DNA of 49,489 nt from Krumholzibacterium sp965370495 (GTDB lineage: Bacteria; Krumholzibacteriota; Krumholzibacteriia; Krumholzibacteriales; Krumholzibacteriaceae). The stretch's first letter is position 1. Every line of letters begins with the position of its first letter. Of the stretch, positions 9,864 through 20,100 are shown in pieces. The stretch covers positions 1 to 49,489 of the forward strand of contig CBDUUV010000003.1 of assembly GCA_965370495.1 (NCBI GenBank), written 5' to 3'. Made by a program: the position numbers and the translations under genes. The notes under the pieces are model-generated. The model worked only from the letters and a program-made list of their open reading frames with translations, was not told the DNA's origin and made no database searches.

Positions 9864-10080
9864 CTAAGCCACCTCCTACTGCTGTATCAAATACCCAAAA
9901 TTACAGGGAAATTTAGTAACCTTTAATAATCAAAACCCCCCTTCCTGCAGTTAATAGAAAACCTTTCCGGACACATTTACTAATCAGGTCATTTCTGCCA
10001 TATGGTTTTTCGTGTTGCGTGCACGATCCACTCTTACATTCTCCCAAATATTTCTGTATCCTGTTTACGCCAGATCCTCC

Positions 10081-11589
10081 CTACCGGCCTATCTTTCTTG
10101 TAAACCACACGACGGCAGCAAGTTCCTCCCTTTCTTCATCAAAGCCTTCTTTGACGCCACGGCTGTACTGGAGATGCAGATCGATCTCCCAGCCGCTCAT
10201 GTAATATCCTGCCCCGCCTGTGAACCTGTACCTGTCGATATTCTGAGGAAGCTTGAGCCAGCGGTCCACAGGATAGTCAGTCAGTTCGAATCCAAATCTG
10301 AACGAATAGACGTTCAGAATATTCTTCTCTATGGCTATACGCCCGATATTCGTCACGACGCCCGATTCCCTGAACAGGCTGGCGCCGTAATCATAGACCT
10401 TTATATCATATTTCCTGGCGATATACTCGGCAGCGACCATGATATCGAGCGGCATGAACAGGTACGACACTCCTGCCCCGCCCGACAGGCAGCGGTACGG
10501 GTTGTCATACAGAAGAACCTCATCAAAAGCAGGCCGTACTCCCCAGCCATCGTTATCCGTGAAACTGCCGCTGATTCCAATCGACAGCCTCTTTCCAGCC
10601 AGTTTGTATCTGGATATCATCCGGATATCTATCAGCTCTTCCTCCCAGTAACCTTCCTTGATCCGCTTCGTTGCGCTATAGCGGATATCGGTATCTCTTT
10701 TCCCGTATGTAGTTGTCAGGGCCGCGCTGAGTTCATCCGTCATATAGAACATCTGCAGAGTCCCTTCATGCCCGTGAAGGAGCTCATTGACCGTATACCC
10801 GCTTATCGTTCTGATCTCGTAGATGCCATCCCCTGCGTAGCTGTAAATGATATTATCGTAGCCCGCATCGGTCCTGACAAATTTTGTCTTGTTCAGCCGC
10901 CTCGTCGGACGGTATATCAGGCCGAGGACAAACCCCTTTTTTGCTTCCCATGTCACGCCAAGAGCGCCGCGGAAATAGTTATGGATGATCTCCGGACGGG
11001 TATACACACTCTTCAGCCCCGTGTTGATGTTGTAGTCGAAACCGCCTCCGACATAAAGATCTTCCCTGATCCTGAAAGAGTAGTCGACATTTGTGCGAAT
11101 CCCGGTATATTGAAAATTTCCGGTCGTGAGGTCGGTAAGGTAGAATGGATCGTTATACTGATCGCTTTCCAGGCTGTGGTATACCTGGCGCTGCCCCACC
11201 CGCTGGTAATCTATATAGCCGGCTGCAACCTGCCGGCTTCCAAGTGATTTTATCCCGGAAAAACCAACGAACAGGTCGTTGGCCAGGCGAGGATCGTATT
11301 CGCGCTTGAGACCGCCATGAATCTCATCAAAACTGGCTATAAACCTGATATATGGTTGTTCGAAGTCAAGAAACAGCCACGCGGGGTTCCTGCCAAAATC
11401 GAACGGGTTAATCTGGTTATCCCTGTCTTCGACAGCAAGCCCCGCATTTGCCAGCGCGGATACCCTTAACTGATCACTTCTTGCATCCCGGCCCGATATC
11501 AGGAACGCCGTTGTCAGCAAAAGGACCAGGAGCAGGCCTCTACCTGATTTTCCGAAATATCTCCTCACATTATCCTCCAGAAAATTCAT
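10081..11589 (-). CDS. Putative outer-membrane beta-barrel protein (unrecognised family)
   Basis: About 502 residues. It has an N-terminal hydrophobic segment ('GLLLVLLLTTAFLISG') consistent with a signal peptide, then alternating aromatic/polar strands such as 'YVGGGFDYNINTG', 'GVTWEAKKGFVLGLIYRP' and 'FTGGAGYYMSGWEIDLHLQYS', as expected of an outer-membrane barrel. Start: ATG 11589 lies 1 nt after the stop of the upstream DUF4876 gene, so translation is probably coupled; a longer reading from TTG 11622 would overlap that gene and has no ribosome-binding site. I do not recognise the family. Its position as last gene after a TonB receptor and two DUF4876 lipoproteins suggests it is part of the same outer-membrane system. 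Confidence 0.75.
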   Translation of the reverse strand: MNFLEDNVRRYFGKSGRGLLLVLLLTTAFLISGRDARSDQLRVSALANAGLAVEDRDNQINPFDFGRNPAWLFLDFEQPYIRFIASFDEIHGGLKREYDPRLANDLFVGFSGIKSLGSRQVAAGYIDYQRVGQRQVYHSLESDQYNDPFYLTDLTTGNFQYTGIRTNVDYSFRIREDLYVGGGFDYNINTGLKSVYTRPEIIHNYFRGALGVTWEAKKGFVLGLIYRPTRRLNKTKFVRTDAGYDNIIYSYAGDGIYEIRTISGYTVNELLHGHEGTLQMFYMTDELSAALTTTYGKRDTDIRYSATKRIKEGYWEEELIDIRMISRYKLAGKRLSIGISGSFTDNDGWGVRPAFDEVLLYDNPYRCLSGGAGVSYLFMPLDIMVAAEYIARKYDIKVYDYGASLFRESGVVTNIGRIAIEKNILNVYSFRFGFELTDYPVDRWLKLPQNIDRYRFTGGAGYYMSGWEIDLHLQYSRGVKEGFDEEREELAAVVWFTRKIGR

Positions 11590-11590
11590 T

Positions 11591-12700
11591 TTACTGGTAC
11601 CCGGGCGTCGGGGTATCCTCAATTACAAAATCGAAAGTACTGTTGTTCGAATCCAGTCCCGGGAAACGACGCTGCACCGAACGGGCACTGTACTTTGTCA
11701 TACCGATCCCCGCAAAACCGGCATCCAGGCGCACCGTCATATATCTCGGCGACTCCGGATTGCTCGAATACTCCACTGCATCCATAATCGTCCACAACGG
11801 TATATGGATATATTCTTTCATTTTAGACCCGTCGAAGTGCATGGCGAACTCCCATTCTTCCCCTGTCGCTATCCATATCGACGTATGAGCCAGATTAAGC
11901 CTGAAATCACTGTTAAGATTCATTACGGGACCGAGGTTTGGAACTTGCAGGTTGTCATAGTCGCCTCCAAGCGCGTTGAAAAATTCCCAGTCCGCTATTG
12001 TCATATCGACACATGTATCATACCAGCGCGAGTGATCGAGGGCATCGCAGGCAAGAACGAGATGCTGTCCCGGTTCGATCGGACAGTCCTGTGTGACACC
12101 CCTGACACCAGGAAAGTCGAAGACATAATAGGCAAGAGCGTAATCCTCCGCTTCAAAATCGATGACCTCGGAAATCTGTGTGCCCCTGCATACCAGGTAT
12201 CCGTCGAGGTAAATGGTTTCGGAAGAGGAGTTGTACAACTCTATAAATTGATCCGCGTAATAGAAAGACGAAGCCCGGCAGCCACAGTAGTATATCTCGT
12301 TTATCGTCAGAGGCGATAACTGCTGGTAGGCCATAAAAACCGTATCGACCAGGGAGGGCTCGTAAAGCATCGATAAGGATTTCTGGCCGATTATCATAAA
12401 ATTCTCTACCGTATCGATCTTTTCCGCGGAAATATTGTAGGTTGCGGCGGGCAGGCTACTCACCGTTACACACCCTTCATCACCAGTGACATACTCCTCC
12501 AGGAAAAAAAAGTCGGTGGTGCTGATTCTTACCGTAGCTTCAGAAAGCGTTTTCCAGCCTTCTCCCGAAACACCGGAAGTATCGACGGCAAAAACAGTAA
12601 GAACATTTGCACCGTCGGGCCGCTGGGGATATTCTTTGCCGCATCCGGCCAGAATCACCGAGCAGAGAACAAAACAGACTGCCGCAGATATCCTTCTCAC
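11591..12700 (-). CDS. DUF4876-type lipoprotein (copy 2)
   Basis: A 369-residue lipoprotein. The signal peptide ends in 'VILAGC' at Cys19-20, with small charged residues after it. Residues ~30-130 look like a carboxypeptidase-regulatory/Ig-like module ('ATVRISTTDFFFLEE...GCVTVSSLPAATYNISAEK'). From ~130 comes the DUF4876 region, 'LTINEIYYCGCRASSFYYADQFIELYNSSSETIYLDGY', which resembles a lamin-tail-like fold. The start is GTG 12700, preceded by GGGAGG at 8 nt. It is clearly paralogous to the next gene upstream (shared 'INEI-Y', 'DQF-E-YNSS', 'YDxxxxPNL', 'RLDAGFAGIG' and C-terminal 'NNSTFDFV...PTPG'). DUF4876 has no proven function; in Bacteroidetes it often accompanies TonB receptors, which suggests a surface ligand-binding role. 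Confidence 0.82.
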   Translation of the reverse strand: MRRISAAVCFVLCSVILAGCGKEYPQRPDGANVLTVFAVDTSGVSGEGWKTLSEATVRISTTDFFFLEEYVTGDEGCVTVSSLPAATYNISAEKIDTVENFMIIGQKSLSMLYEPSLVDTVFMAYQQLSPLTINEIYYCGCRASSFYYADQFIELYNSSSETIYLDGYLVCRGTQISEVIDFEAEDYALAYYVFDFPGVRGVTQDCPIEPGQHLVLACDALDHSRWYDTCVDMTIADWEFFNALGGDYDNLQVPNLGPVMNLNSDFRLNLAHTSIWIATGEEWEFAMHFDGSKMKEYIHIPLWTIMDAVEYSSNPESPRYMTVRLDAGFAGIGMTKYSARSVQRRFPGLDSNNSTFDFVIEDTPTPGYQ

Positions 12701-12726
12701 TGTACTACCTCCCTTTTTTTCCTGCC

Positions 12727-13866
12727 CTACTGGTCTACATGGGACCAGCCGGGTGTTGGTATAATATTGACAAAATCAAATGTCGAGTTATTCGTATCGA
12801 ATCCTATCTCCCAGCGCTCGACCGAAATCCCGCCGTATTTCGGGTTGCCAATGCCGGCGAACCCCGCATCGACTCTCAACGTAAGTTCTTTCCTCTTTTC
12901 CGGGTTTGTCGAGTACTCAACACCATCTATTACGGTATACAGGGGGAGATTGATTCTTATCGATACGGTTCCCGAGCTCTGCGAGTATTCCTCAAACGAA
13001 TACTCCTCGCCTGTAGTAAGGACGACTCCGTTGTGCACGAGCGAAATCATAAAATCATTCCGGTTGGTCGGATGTATACTGACAAGGTTAGGAATACCGG
13101 GGACATCATAATCGTTTCCAAGCGGATTAAAGAATTCCCAGTCCGCGCCGGAAAGATCGACGGCGTTATCCGCCCAGACCGAGTGATCGATCGCATCGGC
13201 CGCTATAACAACATATTGTCCGGGATAGATCGGGTATTCAGTGCCCGTGACAGGTGTTCCCGGAAACTGGAAAGCATATAAGGCCCTGACAAAATCTATA
13301 TCCTCGATCCCGGGTTCGATAAAAGCATTCCCATAATTCCTCGTCAGGATGCAGCCATCGAGGTACAGGGTATCAACCGACGAATTGTAAATCTCTACAA
13401 ACTGGTCGTAGAAATAGAACTTCGAGGCATCGGACCCATTGTACATTATCTCATTTATCATAAGGGCGTTGATTGTTACAGCCGAGACATACAATGTATC
13501 GCCGATTTCTTCGGTTCCCGTAATCTCGATATCAATATAACCGGTAAATACCTTTTTCTGGGCACCTGCAACAGTTTCTTTCCTTGCAAATATAGAATAT
13601 TTTCCAGCCGGCAATTCCGAGAAGCCTGCCATGCCTTCCATGTCAGATACATTCTGGTCGGTATATACATGGCTTCTGCTCTGTATGCTGACAACAGCAT
13701 CGCTGATAACGAAGAACCCTCCCTGTTCCGCCCCCGGATAAGTTCCGGTAGTGTCTATGACTGTCACCTTAAGGATCCCGTCGCCGTCCGGAAACACTGG
13801 CTTCTCTATAGAGCAGGACACGACAAGGATCATACCGCCGACCAGTATGGTTACCAGTTTTTTCAT
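12727..13866 (-). CDS. DUF4876-type lipoprotein (copy 1)
   Basis: A 379-residue lipoprotein. The signal peptide has lipobox 'LVVSC' (Cys18), followed by an Ig-like/regulatory module and the DUF4876 region ('LMINEIMYNGSDASKFYFYDQFVEIYNSS', 'DTLYLDGCILTRN'). Its ATG overlaps the stop of the TonB-receptor gene (ATGA, 4 nt), so the two are translationally coupled. It ends 26 nt before the start of its paralogue. The pair arose by tandem duplication and has diverged in the outer loops while keeping the core motifs. It is probably anchored in the outer membrane and works with the receptor. Family assignment is from memory of the DUF4876 motifs; the function is unknown. Confidence 0.83.
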   Translation of the reverse strand: MKKLVTILVGGMILVVSCSIEKPVFPDGDGILKVTVIDTTGTYPGAEQGGFFVISDAVVSIQSRSHVYTDQNVSDMEGMAGFSELPAGKYSIFARKETVAGAQKKVFTGYIDIEITGTEEIGDTLYVSAVTINALMINEIMYNGSDASKFYFYDQFVEIYNSSVDTLYLDGCILTRNYGNAFIEPGIEDIDFVRALYAFQFPGTPVTGTEYPIYPGQYVVIAADAIDHSVWADNAVDLSGADWEFFNPLGNDYDVPGIPNLVSIHPTNRNDFMISLVHNGVVLTTGEEYSFEEYSQSSGTVSIRINLPLYTVIDGVEYSTNPEKRKELTLRVDAGFAGIGNPKYGGISVERWEIGFDTNNSTFDFVNIIPTPGWSHVDQ

Positions 13867-16688
13867 TCGATACCTCCTCTGTCGCCGAATGCCCTGTTGA
13901 ACAGATTATCGATGATCGTGCTGAACTCGATGCCGTAGAATATCTCGTGATTTCGTTTTTCCCAGTTCCCGTAATCATTGAGAAAATAGGCCGGGTCATC
14001 CATAACATTATGAACAAATATCGAGACTTCCGAACTTCTTCCAAGCGATTTGGAAATGTTTATGTTAAACAGCAACCTGTCATTTGGTTTTCTTCGTTCT
14101 CGCAGGTCAAAATCATCGAAAGTACGGTCCAGCCCGAGATCAGTCGACTCGGTTGGTGTTATATATACAGTCCTTCCATCTGTCGGGTCATAATATCCTT
14201 CGGCAGAACTGATCGGATCAACAAGATTCACCTTGGCTTCGAACAGTGTCTGTTGCACAGAAAAAGTCACCCACATCCCGAGTTTCTTTATGAACCAGTC
14301 GGCATTGTAGTTGACGATCATTTTCTGTCTCCATTGTTCCGAATAATGGTAGATCGGGAAGATCGTCCTTCCGAGTATTGAATTCGGCTGGGGCGACGAC
14401 ATATAGGTGCCTTCAGCCCCGGAAAAGGATTTGTAGTACGAACCGGTTACCCTGAAAACGGTCGACAGCTTCTCTATCCTTTTTGTAATAAGCTGGAATT
14501 CGAGCCCGTAGTTCTTGTACCATCCAACACCATTGTAGTGGCCGTACTTCGAGCCCGGGGTGGTATATATCGTATCAATAGGTGTCCTGCTCGCGGGATC
14601 GGGATAATCCTCCCACCTGTAACGGTAGTAAACTATAGGAGTATTGATAGTCCTCGGCATCTCCGATGAATGGGTATAGTAGCCGGTAAAGATCACACCG
14701 AGCGGACCGAACTTCTTGTCAAGAGAAGCTTCCATCTTCTCGTTCTGATATCCCATAAGCCCTGAATTGTCATAATTGAAGACATGTACGGCGATCAGGG
14801 GCATCGAATCGGGTAGAGTCACGTTTTCCTCGATGATATCAATATACATCGGTCCCTGGAAAATCCTGGTCATCGGAGCCATCTTGGAACTCTTGCCCCA
14901 ACTCAAACGGATCTGCGTGTCATCGAACAGTTCGTACTTGAACCTTATCCTGGGGTTCAGGTATGTTCCATTCCTCGACGTGACCACACCATCGTCATTG
15001 AATATTCCCCCCAGATCCAGTTTCTGGGGTGTATACATCTCGTACCTGAACCCGACGTTCAGCGACCAGGGCCGGAATCGAAAAGAACCCTTGATATTAT
15101 CCTCGAGGTACAGGCTGGCCGTATGAAGGGCGGGAACCGCGTCGTAGGAAAGCGGCCGGCGCCCGGTATCCCCGTACGGCGGGAAAAGCGGGTCGAATAT
15201 CTTGCCCCTGCCTATGTTATCATCGAATGTGTACTGCCCTCCGACCAGCGCGGAATGGTTGAGATTTAAAAGGCCAAAGTCATAGCGCAGATTAAGTTTG
15301 CCTCCAATGTTCCACTCCTCGCCCTTGGTCCATATCTTCCAAAGGTAGCCGCCGGCTCCGAAGACTCCCGGATATGTGCCATCTTCCATCTCATCGGTCA
15401 GGACCCTCGTGTCGGCCCCGGTGAACTTCTGGCTGTAGCTGTCCCTTTTCGTGTACCTGACATTCGCCCTCCATTGAATCCTGATATCCCTGGTCGGCTT
15501 GTATGTTACCGTCTGTCCATACAGGTACGTCTTGTCCTTGTTGCTTTGTTTGATCGAAAGAGGATCATCCGTGTCAACATCGATCTCGTCAAATATACCT
15601 GTGTAGTAAAACTTGTTGAGAACCTTCAGCCTCTTGTCCAGGAAATTGTTGCGGATAGTGATCTGCCCGTTGTACCTGATATATTCGTCACCTTCACGCC
15701 TGATATCCCTCTCACTGTAGGCACCATTGGCATTGAACGAGATCTCCGTACCCCTCACTATGTATCCGCCATTGATATTTGCTTCTTTCGTGTCGGGATT
15801 CGCCTTGATCTTGAATCTCGTGGGCTGTCTGCCTGACTTCGTTTTGACCATGACCAGGCCGGAGGTAAAGTCGCCATATTCAGCAGATGGCACACCGGTT
15901 ATCACGGTCACGCTCTCGATATTGTCAGCGGGAATAGTCCTGAGGTCTATCCCGCTTCCTGCCGTTGTAGTTGTCCCGTCGAGTCCTCCGTATGAGGTGC
16001 CCGTCCCGCGTTGAAGGTTTGCGTTATTGGAGATGGCGATGTCATCTATAAGCACCTTTGTGCCAAGCAGGGCGAGGCCCTTGTTACTGGTAGCCACATC
16101 TCCCACGCCCCTCAGGGCAACCTGGTTTTTCTGCGCGAGCCCGGGCGGGGCCGTTCTTTCTATACCCGGTATCATATCGAGGATATCACCGAGGTTGGTC
16201 GCCAGATGATGCTCGATCTCCGCGCTTGTGATCTTATGACTCGTCTCGGTCACTTCCGGCAACAGCTCCAGCTGATCGAGCACTGTGATCCCGCCGATCG
16301 AAAAGAACAGATTCTGTTCGGGGGTTCCACAGACCATCTCGCACAACAGGGGTGTGATCCTTCCGTCGAAGATATCGATATCCTGATAATTGGTGGTAAA
16401 ATATTCGGCGCACAAGACGGAGATACTGACCTTGCCCGGAGGCAGGTCAAAATGGAATTTTCCCTTTTTGTTGGTAAGGGTACTTGTAGTCGTCCCCTGG
16501 ATCGCGATAAGAGCGTCGGGAATAGGGTTTCCCGTGATCAGGTCGACCACCATACCTGCCAGCCTTCCCTTCTTTTCCGCATCCGCGGTCGATGGGAAGA
16601 ACAGCAGCAGAACGAGAAAGACACAAAAAATCCCCGTTATTACGGGGCCAGACGACTGAAAATACCCTGCTTTTCCGTTTCCTTTCAC
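13863..16688 (-). CDS. TonB-dependent receptor with carboxypeptidase-regulatory-like N-domain
   Basis: A 941-residue outer-membrane receptor. Signal peptide ~1-37; carboxypeptidase-regulatory-like domain ~41-125 ('GRLAGMVVDLITGNPIPDALIAIQGTTTSTLTNKKGKFHFDLPPG' region); plug domain ~150-285 with 'VALRGVGD', 'VLIDDI', 'IESVTVITGVPSAEYGDFTSGLV'; then a 22-strand-type barrel to the C-terminus. It takes up a scarce ligand across the outer membrane using TonB/ExbBD energy; those genes are not in the window and the ligand is unknown. The start is GTG 16688 with GAAGGG 8 nt upstream. It leads an apparent operon: receptor, two DUF4876 lipoproteins and a barrel protein, with overlaps or gaps of at most 26 nt. 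The architecture resembles SusC-like receptors, but there is no SusD homologue. Confidence 0.92.
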   Translation of the reverse strand: MKGNGKAGYFQSSGPVITGIFCVFLVLLLFFPSTADAEKKGRLAGMVVDLITGNPIPDALIAIQGTTTSTLTNKKGKFHFDLPPGKVSISVLCAEYFTTNYQDIDIFDGRITPLLCEMVCGTPEQNLFFSIGGITVLDQLELLPEVTETSHKITSAEIEHHLATNLGDILDMIPGIERTAPPGLAQKNQVALRGVGDVATSNKGLALLGTKVLIDDIAISNNANLQRGTGTSYGGLDGTTTTAGSGIDLRTIPADNIESVTVITGVPSAEYGDFTSGLVMVKTKSGRQPTRFKIKANPDTKEANINGGYIVRGTEISFNANGAYSERDIRREGDEYIRYNGQITIRNNFLDKRLKVLNKFYYTGIFDEIDVDTDDPLSIKQSNKDKTYLYGQTVTYKPTRDIRIQWRANVRYTKRDSYSQKFTGADTRVLTDEMEDGTYPGVFGAGGYLWKIWTKGEEWNIGGKLNLRYDFGLLNLNHSALVGGQYTFDDNIGRGKIFDPLFPPYGDTGRRPLSYDAVPALHTASLYLEDNIKGSFRFRPWSLNVGFRYEMYTPQKLDLGGIFNDDGVVTSRNGTYLNPRIRFKYELFDDTQIRLSWGKSSKMAPMTRIFQGPMYIDIIEENVTLPDSMPLIAVHVFNYDNSGLMGYQNEKMEASLDKKFGPLGVIFTGYYTHSSEMPRTINTPIVYYRYRWEDYPDPASRTPIDTIYTTPGSKYGHYNGVGWYKNYGLEFQLITKRIEKLSTVFRVTGSYYKSFSGAEGTYMSSPQPNSILGRTIFPIYHYSEQWRQKMIVNYNADWFIKKLGMWVTFSVQQTLFEAKVNLVDPISSAEGYYDPTDGRTVYITPTESTDLGLDRTFDDFDLRERRKPNDRLLFNINISKSLGRSSEVSIFVHNVMDDPAYFLNDYGNWEKRNHEIFYGIEFSTIIDNLFNRAFGDRGGIE

Positions 16689-17111
16689 CAGAAAACCCTT
16701 CGTTTATACCTTATATACCCGATCTACCAGCCTTTATTACCAGACAACCCAAAAAAAAACAAAAACACAGGCGCTGCACCCTCAACCCGTATCCAGAAAC
16801 CAGGCAACCCGGATAACCGCAACACTACCACCCGGCCAGCGGGAACCAGCCTGCCCTGATAAATGGCCATGCACAATAGAAATATGTTGTTGCCCTCAAG
16901 TTGTTGCCTGAATATACAGCTGCCGTATCTCCATAAGCATGAACAACTCACCAACTTGGAATGATTATAAACCTAAATGGCCTCGATGTCTATAAAAAAA
17001 TGGGGGGAAACCGGGATTTCGCCCGGGAACCGCGCGCGGTGATATATAATGAGATACTGGCTGGAAATACCCCCGGGGGGGGAGGCACCGGAATTCGTAT
17101 TTACCGGCCGC
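16689..17111. other. 423-nt intergenic region upstream of the TonB-receptor operon
   Basis: No gene was found. On the minus strand it holds a T-rich stretch (16750-16765) and TATA-like hexamers about 15-40 nt before the receptor start, which may be its promoter, but no convincing -35/-10 pair. Near 17000-17040 there is a short CCGGG...CCCGG hairpin followed on the minus strand by a T run (16996-17002). It is a possible terminator of the surface-protein operon. Confidence 0.4.
16995..17030 (-). terminator. Possible terminator of the DUF11 surface-protein operon
   Basis: On the minus strand, CCGGG-CGAAAT-CCCGG is followed by TTTCCCCCCATTTTTTTATAG. The stem is only 5 bp and the T tract begins about 9 nt later, so this is a weak candidate. 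It lies ~85 nt past the stop at 17112. Confidence 0.35.
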
Positions 17112-20100
17112 TCACCTGATCCTCACCCTGTAGATGATAGCCCCCTCTTCACCACTACCCAGAATGAAGGGCGCCTGCCTGGAAAGAACCAACCTCAGAG
17201 CCCCGTCCGACGCGTCGTACATCAACTCGTCGGCGTCCGCGGGATCGGCTGTAAGGTAGATACTCACACCGCTTCTGACCCATTCGACGTCATTACCGGG
17301 CCCGAAAGCATCTGTGACCAGCTCGACGGCAGGGGAAACAGGATCTATGATCTCTATCTCCCTGACACCCTCGGCACCGGGATTGGTGAAGACTATCGTA
17401 TATGTGACAATATCACCGGGCCTGGCCTGCTCGAGATCGACATCCTTGACCAGGCGCAGCACACCGCTCGCTGTCGCAAGAACAACAAGATTGTCCGTCA
17501 CCAGGGAGGATGTCACAATCGCCGTTCCGCCAAGCGTCTGCATCAGGGTGACAACAGCCGATCCAATCGTTCCTGCGGCCACATGAGACGGAACGAAAAC
17601 CCTCATGATCACAGGCACAAAATCGCGTCCGGGAACATCGGGATCAAGATCGAGATCGGCGGAAGTGAGCCTTGTATCGGAACCATCCAGCCTGCCGTCG
17701 CCATTCACGTCACGGTACCACACATCAACCCAACCAGCGGAAAGAGCGGCGCTTACGGAAGCCTGCCCGGCCGTTCCGGCGGTTATAGTATGAGACAGTT
17801 CGATAAATCCTCCAGCCGGGCCGCTGGCGCTCCCCTCGGGAGCTATCGACGAGACCGGGACATCCGCGAAATCGATATGGATTGTATCACCAGCGCTTGT
17901 CATCCCGGTCGAAACAGTATCGGGGCTGATGCTTACCATGCCGCCGGGCGTAAGCTCCATTACATTCCTGAGAACCCCCGCCGGAATCATAAAGAGATAT
18001 TTTCCCCCGCCGTTTGTCGATGTGGCAAACGGTATTACAGGATCGGTCAGCGTGATAGACACGCCACTCAAGCCAGCCTCGCCCGTATCGAACACTCCAT
18101 CATGGTCACTGTCGTTAAAGACCCTTCCCGCTATGAACGCGGCCGTTACAACCTCGAGCAGCACACTGTCCTCGATATCCATCGACATCGCGAAGCCATC
18201 GATTATGAGTGCTGTCCTGAGCAGTGCCCCGGCAGGTACAGCTACCCTTACTGTAAATGTCAGCGCGTTGCCGGGGCCTATAAGCGATGTAACGTGTGGC
18301 GACACGAAGTCGCTAACTCCATCTGAAAGAAGCACAGATCCCGCAGGCCAGCCCACCGGTTCCTGCCATGATATCTGGAACGAATCGGGGAAACCGCCCC
18401 TGTTCACGATCTCGAGCGATGCCGTAACAACACTTCCCGGGTCCCCGAAGATAACAGCCCTGCCGCCTTCTCCCGAACCGGCGGGAGCCGTATCGAAGGC
18501 TCCTTCACCATCTATGACAAGATCGGCCAGCGGCGGTGGATTGATATGTATGTCAGCTGTGACGCTCTCCGTATTCGTCGAATCTACGACAGATATCACA
18601 TCTATTATATACGAGTAATCACCTTCAGCGGCCGACAGCGGAATAGTCACAGCAAATACATGGAATCCAGAACCTCCACCAGGGACAACGGATGTCGTGC
18701 ACGGCACGGCCTGCCCATCGAAGAAAGCCACCCACCCGGCGAGCGGGGCCCAGTCGATGATGTAACTCTCAGGCTCCGTCCCCTGATTCTGCAACTCTAT
18801 GGTAAAGTTGATGATTCGTCCGCCGATCGTACTCTGTGAAGAACTGCCTCCCGCGCCGGTTCCGATGGCGCCGAAAACTTCGTCTCCACTGCCATCGATA
18901 AGCGCGTCCACAATGCGCGGATATGATACCAGTATGCGCCCTGTAACACTGTCAACATAGTATCTCTTGTTTGTTTTCATCCCGTCGAGGATCACATCGA
19001 AGGTTCCTCCCGTGCAGGTCCCCGGAATCCTGACTTCGAGGATATAGTCGCCCGCCGAGACACCCGAGAAAGATGACGTGGAATCACCGATGAGGACTTC
19101 CCATCCAGGCGGGGTCGACCACTCCAGATCGAATGTGTTGCCGCCTGCCTGGTTCTGCAGCGTAATGTCGAAAAAGACCGTGTCGCCCGGGTTGGCGTTT
19201 ATGATCGAACTTCCTCCAAGGCCTGTTCCGATCGAGCCGTACGTATCGTCTCCATTCCCATCGATCAACAGGTCGGTTTCGTTACCCGATGCTACCGAAA
19301 TCCCCGCGGTAACGCTTTCGGAGATATTTCCATCACTCCGCGACACCGCATCGAGGATCGAGACATACGTATTGTACGAAGCATTCCCGGGAATCGTTAT
19401 CGCCAGTGTGTACCAGCTCTCACTGAACGGATCAAACCCGGACGTCGTCCAGGGAAACGCGTGATCGGCCGATCCGTCATTGATCACGGCTGACCATCCC
19501 CCACCGGGCGAGTCCCAGTCGAGACGGAACGAATCGGCGACTCCACCCTCGTTCTGAATTATCAGCGGGAAAAATACCGTGTTTCCCCTCTCTCCTGAAA
19601 TAGTGCTGTTTCCTCCGAGCCCTGCTGAAGTGGGATCGATGATATCATTCCCGCTGGAAGCTATGATCATATCGATTTTGGGAGCCAGTACTCTCGCGAC
19701 CGCGGTAACCGCGTCCTTGCGCAGCGTGTCGATAAGGGATTTGGCGTAGACTATCGTCTCGTAGTCTCCACCCGGGACCGATGGAGGCACTGTCACTGTC
19801 AGTGTAAACAACTCTGTGCTCCCGGGGTTGATCCCGCTCGTAACAAAGGCCCCCGCGTGTTCAACCGCTCCCTCTGTCACCACTGCAGTCAGCGGATATG
19901 CGGGCTCGAACCAGATCATGAACGAATCGTACATAACTCCCGAGTTCATCAATTCGATACTGAATCCGAGTGTCGTATCGGCCGGGCCGCTCCTGTAGGA
20001 GATCCCGCCTCCACCGGACGCGTCTATCACTCCGAACCCGTTTGAGTCTATCGCGAGGTCTGCAAGATGATCGGCGGGAACTACATTCGTCCCCAGAGTT

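Noticed and set aside
10012..11247. Long plus-strand frame of 411 codons
   Set aside because: It lies entirely antisense to the outer-membrane barrel gene, which has a signal peptide and operon context; the translation looks like a random shadow.
17049..18326. Plus-strand frame of 425 codons
   Set aside because: Antisense to the repeat-rich 1332-residue surface protein; composition is typical of a reverse-frame shadow (Arg/His/Tyr-rich).
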